DNA from: Virgibacillus ihumii
GTDB taxonomy: Bacteria > Bacillota > Bacilli > Bacillales > Amphibacillaceae
Length of the DNA stretch: 64,000 bases
Assembly: GCF_902726655.1 (NCBI RefSeq)
Contig: NZ_CACVAN010000001.1
Coordinates: forward strand, 1,736,001-1,800,000
Direction: 5' to 3'
Positions 26,955 to 35,601 of this stretch are shown piece after piece; position 1 is the first letter of the stretch, and the number at the start of each line of letters is the position of its first letter. Under the pieces are notes generated by a model. The model was not told where the DNA came from, ran no database searches, and saw nothing but the letters and a program-made list of their open reading frames with translations. A program made the translations under genes and the position numbers.

Positions 26955-27956
26955 TTACTTTGCAGCCTTCAAAATTTTTTCATATAACTTCAGTTGTTCT
27001 TCATTTAGGCTCTTTTCAACTGCAGGTTTCATAGCCTCTGCAAAAGCATCTTGATCAACCTCAACAAATTCCATACCTTCATCTTTAAGCATTTTTATAT
27101 ATTTATCAGTTTCTTCTTTATAAAGCTTCATGCCGTATTCCTGAGCTTCTTTTGCTGCCTCTTTAACAGCAGCCTGCATATCTTCACTTAATGAATTTAA
27201 TTGTTCATTACCCACTACTACATAAATCCAGCTACGCACATGTTGCGTTTTATTAACATAATTTTGTACTTCATAAAAACTTGCACTGTGAATCAGGTCG
27301 ACTGGATTCTCCTGACCATCAATAACTCCCTGTTGAATTGCTGTAAACACTTCACTAAATGCCATAACCTGGGGACTTGCACCTGCCGCTTCCCAAGCGT
27401 CCATAAATAACGGAACATTTGGAACCCTCATTTTAAAACCTTCCAAATCTTCTGGTGATTTTATTGGTTTCTTGGATGTTAAATTACGAGGTGCACGTAA
27501 ATGATAATAAAGTGGCGTAACACCTACTTTTTCTTTGATTGCACTTTCAATCTCCTTACCAATTTCCCCTTCAATAACCTTCTTCAAGTGCTCTTCATTT
27601 TTAAATGCATAAGGGACAGCCATTAAAGCTGCTTCTGGAGCCCAGTTCTGCATGGACTCTCCCGAAATAGTCATATCAACGGTACCCGCTTCAATACTAT
27701 TTAATACCTCGATTTCGGATCCTAACTGCTCATTAGGATAAATTTCAATTTGCAATTTTCCATCTGTCTTTTCTTTTACCAATTCTGCAAACTTTTCCGC
27801 AGTTTTATGCCATTGATGCTCTTCGTTTGCCAAATGACCCAATTTCCATGTTATTGTTTCGCCATCACCTTCACCTTGTGCAGAATCACTTCCACCACAA
27901 GCTGCCAACAGAAGAATAATTGTTAACCCCAAAAACATCCCAAGTACTTTTTTCAT
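26955..27956 (-). CDS. dctP: TRAP transporter solute-binding lipoprotein DctP
   Basis: 333 residues. A lipoprotein signal peptide ends in the lipobox LLAAC (Cys about 20), followed by the DctP fold with PNEQLGSEIEVLNSIEAGT, LRAPRNLTSKKPI and the FSEVFTAIQQGVIDGQENP motif with the carboxylate-binding arginine region (FKMRVPN). Context predicts a hexonate or hexuronate as ligand (D-mannonate, L-gulonate, L-galactonate, fructuronate or glucuronate). Confidence 0.92.
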   Translation of the reverse strand: MKKVLGMFLGLTIILLLAACGGSDSAQGEGDGETITWKLGHLANEEHQWHKTAEKFAELVKEKTDGKLQIEIYPNEQLGSEIEVLNSIEAGTVDMTISGESMQNWAPEAALMAVPYAFKNEEHLKKVIEGEIGKEIESAIKEKVGVTPLYYHLRAPRNLTSKKPIKSPEDLEGFKMRVPNVPLFMDAWEAAGASPQVMAFSEVFTAIQQGVIDGQENPVDLIHSASFYEVQNYVNKTQHVRSWIYVVVGNEQLNSLSEDMQAAVKEAAKEAQEYGMKLYKEETDKYIKMLKDEGMEFVEVDQDAFAEAMKPAVEKSLNEEQLKLYEKILKAAK

Positions 27957-28045
27957 GATTTTTTTACCTCCCCATTTTTTATAAAAATTATGTGGAACCC
28001 TATAAATCCTAAAGAAATATCATCGGCATTCCCCCTTAATATGAT

Positions 28046-29056
28046 TTAGGAAGTTAAATAATTATAAACACTTTCTGTTACAGGTACCCCTTTCTTCATT
28101 AGCTCCTCTTCCTTTATTTGCTCGGGTTCACCGGGTACCATTACAAGATTATGACCTTCAGCAGGCTGAACTTTGTGAATCTCGTCAATCATTAGGTCAA
28201 TATTTTTTAGAAAATCATCCTTACTAATGAATAACCCAGGATTAATTGTAAGTATGACGTGACCCAACCTTCGATAATTTTTGTAATCACCATACATCGA
28301 CGAAATGCTTGTTCCGAATTCAGATCCGGTAAGAATACCGGAAAGTACATCAACTGTTAAAGCTAATCCATATCCCTTTGGCCCACCTACAGGCAAAAGA
28401 TATTTCACTAATTTAGGATCTGTTACTGGTTGACCGTTTGAATCCACTCCCCATGAATCAGGAATTGACTCCCCCGATTCTTTCGCATGAAGTATCTTTC
28501 CTAGTGCAACATTACTGGTAGCCATATCAAGTATAATGGGCTTATGCTTTCTTGCAGGAAAACCATAAGCTACGGGATTGGTTCCAAAATACGGTTCTGC
28601 TCCCCCAAAAGGAACAACTGCACTGTCCGTTTGTGTCATTACCATGCTGACAACTTCTTTCTTTGCAGCTTGTTCGGCAAAATAAGAAAGTGCTCCACAA
28701 TGACTACTATTGGTGACTGCAACCATTCCAATTCCATTTTCTTTTGTAAGTTGAATTGCTTTATCCATGGCCTCCTTCATAATGACGTGTCCAAAACCAT
28801 TATCCCCATCGACTAAAGCAGCACTTTTACCCCGTTCTTTTATTTCAATTTTTGGGGTGGGATTCACCCCCCCTTTATTTAATCTTTTTACATAATGTTC
28901 AGTTCTCAAAGCTCCATGGGAACTTACGCCCCGCAAATCAGCATGCACTAATACATCAGCTACTATTTCTGCATGTTCTTTAAGTACACTTGCTTCAGTA
29001 AGTTTATCCATAACTAAGGTTTTTAATTTCATTGGTTCTAGAATTGTGTCGCTCAT
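28046..29056 (-). CDS. Ldh family (malate/L-lactate-type) NAD(P) dehydrogenase
   Basis: 336 residues of the LDH2/YlbC/YjmC family of dehydrogenases with a non-Rossmann fold: ADLRGVSSHGALRTEHYV, NSSHCGALSYFAEQA and VGGPKGYGLALTVDVLSG are typical. Members oxidise or reduce 2-hydroxy acids such as malate, ureidoglycolate and 2,3-diketo-L-gulonate. The B. subtilis homologue YjmC is in the same type of exu/uxu operon. Here it may act on a sugar acid or on a shunt product; the role is inferred. RBS TAAGGAGGCTGAG. Confidence 0.85.
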   Translation of the reverse strand: MSDTILEPMKLKTLVMDKLTEASVLKEHAEIVADVLVHADLRGVSSHGALRTEHYVKRLNKGGVNPTPKIEIKERGKSAALVDGDNGFGHVIMKEAMDKAIQLTKENGIGMVAVTNSSHCGALSYFAEQAAKKEVVSMVMTQTDSAVVPFGGAEPYFGTNPVAYGFPARKHKPIILDMATSNVALGKILHAKESGESIPDSWGVDSNGQPVTDPKLVKYLLPVGGPKGYGLALTVDVLSGILTGSEFGTSISSMYGDYKNYRRLGHVILTINPGLFISKDDFLKNIDLMIDEIHKVQPAEGHNLVMVPGEPEQIKEEELMKKGVPVTESVYNYLTS

Positions 29057-29068
29057 CCCTCAGCCTCC

Positions 29069-29161
29069 TTAATCGAGATTTGTGTGTTTTTTAACATTAC
29101 GAATGATTTTCGGACCCAATTGACCTTCACCTGCTACAAGCGCTGGTTGAATCACAGCCAC
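29069..29161 (-). other. 30-codon frame between kdgK and the Ldh gene
   Basis: A GTG-started frame (MAVIQPALVAGEGQLGPKII, then RNVKKHTNLD) begins one base after the kdgK stop and ends just before the Ldh ribosome binding site. The composition looks protein-like and AAAGG lies upstream. I do not recognise it. It may be a small protein or the tail of a deleted gene. Confidence 0.3.
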
Positions 29162-29162
29162 A

Positions 29163-30113
29163 CTACCTTTCAACAATTTTTTTGTTATGTAGTTTATTTA
29201 ACGCATCTTCAAAATAAGGAAGTCCTTCATTATCACCAAAAACCTCTACAACCATTGATCCAATAACATTAGCCAGTTTTAAAGTTTCTTTTGGCTCCCA
29301 ATTATTTAAAAGTCCATATAGAGCCCCTGCATCAAAACCATCACCTGCTCCAACAGTATCTATAACATTTATATTTTTTTCGACTGGTTGTTCAAAGATG
29401 TTATTATCAGTCCAAAGCATTGATCCGTCTGCGCCTTTTTTTATAAATAAATGTGAAACAGAGTATTCCTTAACCTTATCTATCCATTTTTTGCTGTTAT
29501 CAGTTTCAAATAATAAATTTAGTTCATCTGTACCAGCCATTAAATAATCAACATCTACCATCCAATTTAATAGTGTTTCACGCGCCTTTTCCTCACACCA
29601 AAGCTTCAAACGGATATTGGGATCCATTGAAATTTTCAAACCATGCTCCTTTGCTATATGAATTGCTTTATCTATTATTGCAATATTTTGATCATTTACA
29701 GCTGGAAACACACCGGTTATGTGCAACAATTTAGCTTGTTCAAAAAATGCTTTATTTAATGAATCAGGATTCAATGTTAGAGTCGGTGACTGATGACGAT
29801 AATAAAATGTTTTGGAAGATCCGTCTCCATTTATTTCCTTAAAATTTAAAGATGTTGGATAACCACTAATTTTCTTTACTTCAGAAACATCAATTCCTTC
29901 TCCACGGGCAAAATTATAAATGTACCTTCCAAATTCATCATTTCCTAACCTACTTATCCATCCTGTCTTCATTCCAAGGCGGGCACAACCAATTGCTAAA
30001 TTGAACTCAGCACCACCTACCTTTCTATAAAAGGAATTAACAAAGCGCATAGGTCCGGTTGCAGAAGGATCGAATGTTATCATAGCATCGCCAATTGTAA
30101 TTACATCATTCAT
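29163..30113 (-). CDS. kdgK: 2-dehydro-3-deoxygluconokinase (PfkB family)
   Basis: 316 residues, ribokinase/PfkB fold: the N-terminal GGAEFNLAIGCARLG sugar-binding loop and the C-terminal signature DTVGAGDGFDAGALYG with the catalytic Asp. It phosphorylates KDG to KDPG with ATP. It overlaps the end of kdgR by eight bases. In the operon it links UxuA to KdgA. Confidence 0.9.
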   Translation of the reverse strand: MNDVITIGDAMITFDPSATGPMRFVNSFYRKVGGAEFNLAIGCARLGMKTGWISRLGNDEFGRYIYNFARGEGIDVSEVKKISGYPTSLNFKEINGDGSSKTFYYRHQSPTLTLNPDSLNKAFFEQAKLLHITGVFPAVNDQNIAIIDKAIHIAKEHGLKISMDPNIRLKLWCEEKARETLLNWMVDVDYLMAGTDELNLLFETDNSKKWIDKVKEYSVSHLFIKKGADGSMLWTDNNIFEQPVEKNINVIDTVGAGDGFDAGALYGLLNNWEPKETLKLANVIGSMVVEVFGDNEGLPYFEDALNKLHNKKIVER

Positions 30114-31137
30114 TTACAACACCAACTTTCTTAGATGAATTGCGTATTATTAAAGATGGTTCATGTCTATGAACTCTAGGTTTACTATTGGTTTTTTTGT
30201 TATTTATTTTATCCAATAATATTTTCGCTACTTCTGTACCCATCTCAAAGGTTGGTTGCGCAATTGTTGTTAAGGTGGGTGAATGAATCGATCCGAAACT
30301 AACTTCGTCTATTGTTATCAAACCAATGTCCTCTCCTATTTTGATATCATGGTAAAATGCATATTTTAATATTTCCATTAGCGTAAAGTCATTACCTGAA
30401 ATTACTGCTGATGGTGGTTTTTCTAAAGAGAAAAGCTCTTCTAACCCACCTTGTAAAGAATTCAAATCTAGACCTTTTATATATTCATCGTTAATAGGAA
30501 TTCCATGTTCTTCGAGGCTGTTTACATATCCATTTATTCGCTCAACCCGGGGAGTCACATTATCAATCAAGGAAGTTGTGACCATGGCAATATTTTTGTA
30601 TTCATTATCTAACAAATGTTCAACTGCAAGTTTTGAAGCCTTCTCATTATCCAATAAAACTGTATCAACATTTAGTCCATTAACAAGACGATCTAGAAAT
30701 ACAATTGGAAAATTTTGCATAAGTAACTTTTCATAAATTTCCATGTTCCCACTGGTCGGTAGCACAATCAATCCATCAACTTGTTTTGCCAATAAAGTTT
30801 CAATGTACTTTTTCTCTTTAATTGAATTGTCGTCTGCATTACAAATAATGGTCGAATATCCATTTTTATTACACACATTTTCTATTGACCTAAGCACTTG
30901 TGTTGAATATGAATGTAATATATTTGCAACTATTACCCCTATAGTGGATGTTTTTTTCTTTTTAAGACTTCTTGCTACAATATTTGGCTGGTATTCCAAA
31001 TTCGAAATTGCATTTTTTATTCTGGTTTTTGTTTCAATCCCCATATATTCAAAGCGACCACTCAGATATTGAGAAACAGTACTTTTTGAGACATTAGCTT
31101 GCTTGGCTACATCTGTAATCGTGACCTTTTTTGTCAT
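30106..31137 (-). CDS. kdgR: LacI-family regulator KdgR
   Basis: 343 residues: LacI helix-turn-helix (VTITDVAKQANVSKSTVSQYL) and a periplasmic-binding-protein-like core (VIVLPTSG-type and VISGNDFTLME regions). It is first in the operon and, by analogy with B. subtilis KdgR, probably represses it until KDG or a related metabolite binds. Two LacI-type operators lie 22-47 bases upstream. Confidence 0.88.
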   Translation of the reverse strand: MTKKVTITDVAKQANVSKSTVSQYLSGRFEYMGIETKTRIKNAISNLEYQPNIVARSLKKKKTSTIGVIVANILHSYSTQVLRSIENVCNKNGYSTIICNADDNSIKEKKYIETLLAKQVDGLIVLPTSGNMEIYEKLLMQNFPIVFLDRLVNGLNVDTVLLDNEKASKLAVEHLLDNEYKNIAMVTTSLIDNVTPRVERINGYVNSLEEHGIPINDEYIKGLDLNSLQGGLEELFSLEKPPSAVISGNDFTLMEILKYAFYHDIKIGEDIGLITIDEVSFGSIHSPTLTTIAQPTFEMGTEVAKILLDKINNKKTNSKPRVHRHEPSLIIRNSSKKVGVVNE

Positions 31138-31159
31138 TTTAATCTCCCCACAAAATTAC

Positions 31160-31184
31160 TAAAACGGTTTACTAAATCGGTTTT
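31160..31184. promoter_or_regulatory. tandem LacI-type operators upstream of kdgR
   Basis: TAAAACGGTTTA and TAAATCGGTTTT are adjacent half-palindromes with CG centres 13 bases apart. They fit autorepression by KdgR. Confidence 0.65.
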
Positions 31185-31202
31185 GTATAAGTTTAATATA
31201 TA

Positions 31203-31216
31203 TGAAAGCGTTTTAC
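31203..31216. promoter_or_regulatory. cre-like site upstream of the kdgR operon
   Basis: TGAAAGCGTTTTAC matches the cre consensus except at one 3' position. CcpA could repress the whole 10-gene operon. Confidence 0.45.
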
Positions 31217-31357
31217 AAGAGGGGAGTCAAATTTTTTTAGATATTTATAATATTTTTCATATTTTAAATAACAGGAATGGTAACAGATACTAAAAATATA
31301 AAAATTCAAAAAACATATATGTATTTCAGCAAGATGCATTGTCGTACAAATATCAAT

Positions 31358-31390
31358 CAAAAAGTTGCCAACCCTAAGACTGGCAACCTT
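31358..31390 (-). terminator. terminator of the deacetylase operon
   Basis: On the minus strand GTTGCCA pairs with TGGCAAC around a 10-base loop, followed by TTTTTGATTG. It lies 40 bases after the deacetylase stop. Confidence 0.8.
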
Positions 31391-31430
31391 TTCCCTGAAT
31401 TATATTTTTTAACCGTAATGGTAACAAACC

Positions 31431-32534
31431 CTACAACCTCCAATACTTACCTTGAATCTCCTTAACCTTCTCAACCGCATCAATCTGATTCTGATACAAC
31501 GGTCCCTCATGATATCCTTGATCGAATGGATCATCAACACCACTTTGTTTTCCACTTAACGCTTCCAAAATCCGAATCGTGCAAAATGGTACATAAGCTG
31601 TGCTGTAACCACCTTCATGACAGGCAACAAGCCGGCCTTCACAATGTTTTTCCGCCAGCGCCTTTACCTTCATAGCCAGCTGGTAAAAACCATCCGAAGT
31701 CATCAACATTCGTCCCAGCGGATCAAACCTGCTTGGATCCTGTCCCGCGGAAACCATAATTAGCTCCGGTTCAAACTGATCTATGATTGGCTCGATTACC
31801 TGATCAAAGGTATAGAAATACCCTTCATTACCGGTTCCTGCAGGCAATTCGATATTTACGTTAAATCCTTCCCCATCACCCTCCCCGGTATAAGACATCT
31901 GTCCGCGCCTTTTCGGAAAAATATTTTCCTGATGCACCGAGATAAACAGCACATCCGGATCATTTCGAAACGCGCTTTCGGTTCCATTGCCGTGATGCAC
32001 ATCCCAGTCGATAATCACAATCCGTTTCAGTCCATATTTTTCCTTCGCATATTTGGCGGCAATTGCAATATTATTAAATAAGCAAAAACCCATCCCCTCG
32101 TCCTGCTCAGCATGATGACCTGGCGGCCGGGTCAATGCATATGCATTGTTAACCTTTTCCTGCATGACAGCATCAATCGCTGTAATCGCTCCGCCTGCTG
32201 ACAAGAGTGCTATTTCATACGAGTCCGGTCCAACAATCGCATGCTCACCTGCATCGCCGCCACCACTGTCACTAAGTCTTTTTATTTTTTTAATATAATC
32301 CCGGCCATGATTCATTTCCACTTCCTCTGGCAATGCTTCCCTCGGCTCGATTTGCTGCAGTTCTTTCATAAATTTGGACCGATCCAGCAAGTTTTTAACC
32401 CGGCGTTTGGTTTCCGGATTTTCGGCATGGGTGTCTGCCTGTATCCATCCACCGGAATCAATGTTTAATGCGCCGTTTCCGGTTTGATGCCAGAAATAGC
32501 TTTCATCCCAAATGACTCCTGTGCTCTTTTCCAT
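31431..32534 (-). CDS. class II histone-deacetylase-family amidohydrolase
   Basis: 367 residues of the arginase/deacetylase fold. Visible are RPPGHHAEQDEGMGFCLFNN, the zinc ligands in DWDVHHGNGTE and the second Asp in SAGQDPSRFDPLG. Bacterial members remove acyl groups from acetylpolyamines or other N-acetyl compounds. It is last in an operon after an M20 amidase and an SSS symporter, which suggests use of an N-acyl amine or amide as a nutrient. The true substrate is not visible. RBS GGAGGAA. Confidence 0.88.
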   Translation of the reverse strand: MEKSTGVIWDESYFWHQTGNGALNIDSGGWIQADTHAENPETKRRVKNLLDRSKFMKELQQIEPREALPEEVEMNHGRDYIKKIKRLSDSGGGDAGEHAIVGPDSYEIALLSAGGAITAIDAVMQEKVNNAYALTRPPGHHAEQDEGMGFCLFNNIAIAAKYAKEKYGLKRIVIIDWDVHHGNGTESAFRNDPDVLFISVHQENIFPKRRGQMSYTGEGDGEGFNVNIELPAGTGNEGYFYTFDQVIEPIIDQFEPELIMVSAGQDPSRFDPLGRMLMTSDGFYQLAMKVKALAEKHCEGRLVACHEGGYSTAYVPFCTIRILEALSGKQSGVDDPFDQGYHEGPLYQNQIDAVEKVKEIQGKYWRL

Positions 32535-32559
32535 GGAAATTCCTCCTCTGCTTGCATCG

Positions 32560-33795
32560 CTATTCCTTGTTGTCTGCCAAATGAATCATTGCGTCCAGTA
32601 AAACATTTGCACCTTTATAAATATCATCATCCAAGGTTAACTCCGACTCGACATGACTTTTACCATCCACACTCGACAAAAAAATCATCCCGGTTGCAGT
32701 AAAATCATTCATATATTTTGCATCATGTCCTGCACCACTGTACAATCGTCTGTTCGAATAACCAAGGCGCTCGGCACTTTTGGAAACTTGAAAAATGATG
32801 TCCTCATGAAATGTTGATGTGTCCACTTCCCATAGCATTTCCGTTTCCAAGTCCACTTTTCTATCGGCAGCCATTTCATGCAGAACCGCCTTTTCTTCAG
32901 CAATAAATTTTTCACGGATTTCATCATCCAAATGCCGAACATCCACGGAAAACACAACCTTTTCCGGAATACAATTTACTGCACCTGGCTTTACATCGAG
33001 CCGTCCGACAGTTACGGTTAAATCCCCGTCAGCATCAGCACATTTTCGTTCAATATGTGCAATCATGCTTGTTGCCGCCATCATTGCATCTTTTCGAAGC
33101 GGCATCGGGGTTGGTCCGGCATGACCGCCTTCACCTGTCACTTTAACCTCCAGCCAGGACATTCCTTTAATCCCTTCTACTGCACCAATCGTTATCCTTT
33201 CATTTTCCAATATCGGCCCTTGTTCAATATGCAATTCCAAGAATGCGTGCGCTCGCTGCAGGCGATTTTTTTCATCACTTTTAAAACCAATTTCCGCCAA
33301 TTCATTTTTGAAAACTTTCCTGTCCCGGTCCTGCCTGTTATACACATATTCTTTTGAGAATACACCTGCCAGACCACCTGAACCCAGTAACGGCGGTTCA
33401 AACCGCGCCCCTTCCTCATTTGCAAAATTTACAATTTCAATGGACCGATACGTTTCGATCTCATAATCATTCAGGGTACGAATCGCTTCCAAAGCACTCA
33501 ACACTCCCAACACACCATCAAATCTTCCGCCATTTGGCTGTGTATCCAAATGCGAGCCCACTACCAGCGGATCAAGATTTGTCTGTCCTTTTCGTCTGCC
33601 ATACATGTTGCCAAAATCATCAACTCTTACTTCCAGACCTGCCTCAATCATCCATTCTTGAAACTGTTCCCGCATTGCCTTATCTTCTTTTGATAAAGCG
33701 AGACGGCAGAGTCCATTATTGGGAATCTCTCCGACTTTGGCACTGTATTCAATCGTTTCTTTCATTCGTGCAAAGTTTATCGTAAGTGGTTTCAT
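32560..33795 (-). CDS. M20-family Zn-dependent N-carbamoyl amino acid hydrolase / ureidopropionase type
   Basis: 411 residues from the ATG at 33795 (RBS GGAGATG). The long upstream extension of this frame lies in the symporter gene and is not coding. M20 motifs: VVGSHLDTQPNGGRFDG (metal and catalytic residues), NEEGARFEPPLLGS (catalytic Glu) and SGAGHDAKYMN near the end. The family hydrolyses N-carbamoyl amino acids, beta-ureidopropionate or allantoate. Together with the deacetylase it would strip N-substituents from an imported compound. Confidence 0.88.
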   Translation of the reverse strand: MKPLTINFARMKETIEYSAKVGEIPNNGLCRLALSKEDKAMREQFQEWMIEAGLEVRVDDFGNMYGRRKGQTNLDPLVVGSHLDTQPNGGRFDGVLGVLSALEAIRTLNDYEIETYRSIEIVNFANEEGARFEPPLLGSGGLAGVFSKEYVYNRQDRDRKVFKNELAEIGFKSDEKNRLQRAHAFLELHIEQGPILENERITIGAVEGIKGMSWLEVKVTGEGGHAGPTPMPLRKDAMMAATSMIAHIERKCADADGDLTVTVGRLDVKPGAVNCIPEKVVFSVDVRHLDDEIREKFIAEEKAVLHEMAADRKVDLETEMLWEVDTSTFHEDIIFQVSKSAERLGYSNRRLYSGAGHDAKYMNDFTATGMIFLSSVDGKSHVESELTLDDDIYKGANVLLDAMIHLADNKE

Positions 33796-33812
33796 TCTAA
33801 CATCTCCATTTA

Positions 33813-35258
33813 TTAGTTCACTTGTAACCAGATATCTTCCGCATCCGTTTGTTCTTTTTTCGTTGCCAGCGAAACAATAATTAATGTCAACGTGGAGAGC
33901 GGCAGCCCGATAAATACAGGGTGAATCCCAAATGGATGTCCTGCCAATTGCCAAATTACCGCAACCGACAATCCAAGCCACATCGCTGAGATACCGCCTG
34001 CTTTGGTAGCTCCCTTCCAGAAGAGTCCGAAAATAGATGGTGCTAAAAGTCCCGAAACGAGCATTGCTGTGCCAATCACCCATAATACAACCAATTCAGG
34101 CATGTACAATGCAAGCAGAACCGAAATTACCGAAACAGCAATAACCGAATATCTGCTGTAACGAAGCATCTTTTTTTCAGTTGCATGTTTCATTCTTGGC
34201 TTTATAATATCGTTAATAATGGAAGACGAACCCGCCATAAAAAAGGAATCCGCACATGAAATGACCGTTGCCATAAGCGCAATCACCATAATGACTACGA
34301 TTGGAAAATTAAACACAGCTCCGATTGCCTCATAGTAGACCAGGTTGGGATCAATTTCCGTCATCTGCATGCCGTATTTCAGAAAAGCTCCTGTCGAAAT
34401 AATCGCAACGCCTATCAAAAAAGCAAGAACGATAGCTATCCAATAACCTGATAAAGCAGTTTTATAATCTTTCGCAGCCCAAAAACGCTGCCATAAATCC
34501 TGTCTGACAAACTGGTATCCGCCAATCGTAAAGAAGTAGACAAGCACTTCACTCGTGGAAATGCTGGTAATACTTAATGCCCCGGAATCACCAATTGAAT
34601 CGGCGAATGCCTTCATTTCTCCCCAGTCACTGCCAGCCCAGAGCACAGCCACAAATAATAGAAAGACACCAATCGTCTGTACCGAACCATGAATTGCATC
34701 CTGCCAGACAACCGACTTCAGTCCGCCAAAAAATGTTTTTACCGTCAGTAGGATCCAGCTGATGATAATTCCGGCAGTCATGCTGAGGCCGATCGTCAAG
34801 TTTAATATAGTCGCAATCGCAACGAACTGCATTCCGGTAACCGCACAATAAGCAAGAAGCACACTGATTACCGTTGGAAGCCTGGCACCTTCGCCATATC
34901 TGAGTGCAGTAAAATCCCCCAGAGTAACCATATTATATTTTTCACCAATAAGACGAATCCGCTTAACCAGAAAGGACGCTGTAATAATACCAGTAATTAA
35001 GATACTGATATTCAGCCAGTGCTGTCCCATCCCAAAACGATAAGCACTTTCCATAAACCCCAGTAAAATCGACCCGCCAACTGCTGTTCCAACAAATGTT
35101 AATACCAAGGGGAAAATGGAGACAGACCGTCCGGCAACATTGTAATCTTCATAGTTCTTTATTTTTCGGTTGTTAATATAATACGAAAAACCAATTAATA
35201 ATATAAAATAAATCACTACAATAACCCCAAGTATCATTCGCTCCTGATCAGTAAACAT
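33813..35258 (-). CDS. sodium:solute symporter (SSS family)
   Basis: 481 residues, about 13 helices, SSS fold. The ATG at 35258 is chosen because GAGAGGATG is 8-9 bases upstream. It contains a sodium-site helix pattern (SADSFFMAGSSSIINDI) typical of SSS proteins. It is the first gene of the three-gene set with the M20 amidase and the deacetylase and probably imports their substrate. Confidence 0.88.
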   Translation of the reverse strand: MFTDQERMILGVIVVIYFILLIGFSYYINNRKIKNYEDYNVAGRSVSIFPLVLTFVGTAVGGSILLGFMESAYRFGMGQHWLNISILITGIITASFLVKRIRLIGEKYNMVTLGDFTALRYGEGARLPTVISVLLAYCAVTGMQFVAIATILNLTIGLSMTAGIIISWILLTVKTFFGGLKSVVWQDAIHGSVQTIGVFLLFVAVLWAGSDWGEMKAFADSIGDSGALSITSISTSEVLVYFFTIGGYQFVRQDLWQRFWAAKDYKTALSGYWIAIVLAFLIGVAIISTGAFLKYGMQMTEIDPNLVYYEAIGAVFNFPIVVIMVIALMATVISCADSFFMAGSSSIINDIIKPRMKHATEKKMLRYSRYSVIAVSVISVLLALYMPELVVLWVIGTAMLVSGLLAPSIFGLFWKGATKAGGISAMWLGLSVAVIWQLAGHPFGIHPVFIGLPLSTLTLIIVSLATKKEQTDAEDIWLQVN

Positions 35259-35601
35259 TTTCTCATCCTCTCTGATGTATTGTGTGTCACTGCTAATTAG
35301 TACCAAACTGAACATGTACACCTTTTATGTAATCCCTTACAAAAAATTTCACCCCTTTCCTGAAATAAAAATAAACCAGCACTATGAACGGAATGAAACA
35401 CATTTCATTCCTGCCTTCATACAACTGGTTTACACCCTAGGAATGCTCCCCTTGCCCAGAAGAGTCAACTGGATTTAGCAGCCGTTCTGATATTTTATTA
35501 TGGAGAATAATATACCAAACTTTGAAAGTTCCGTCAATTAAGTATGCAAATTTATCTAACTATCCTCTGCACTTACCTGCCACAATCCTCATTTAAAACT
35601 A
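35259..35601. other. intergenic region with long nested hairpin
   Basis: About 340 bases without a gene between the SSS symporter and the acyl-CoA dehydrogenase (both minus strand). It holds the hairpin at 35373-35431 and otherwise A/T-rich sequence that should include the symporter promoter, which I cannot pick with confidence. Confidence 0.4.
35373..35431 (-). terminator. three-tier nested hairpin with T-rich tail
   Basis: AAACCAG/CTGGTTT encloses TATGAA/TTCATA, which encloses GGAATGAAA-CACA-TTTCATTCC, a 59-base stem. On the minus strand it is followed by ATTTTTATTTC. It is about 170 bases after the acyl-CoA dehydrogenase stop and 115 bases before the symporter start, so it is either a terminator or an attenuator leader. 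Confidence 0.6.

Noticed and set aside
33796..34083. N-terminal extension of the M20 amidase
   Set aside because: This part overlaps the SSS symporter; the true start is at 33795 with a good ribosome binding site.
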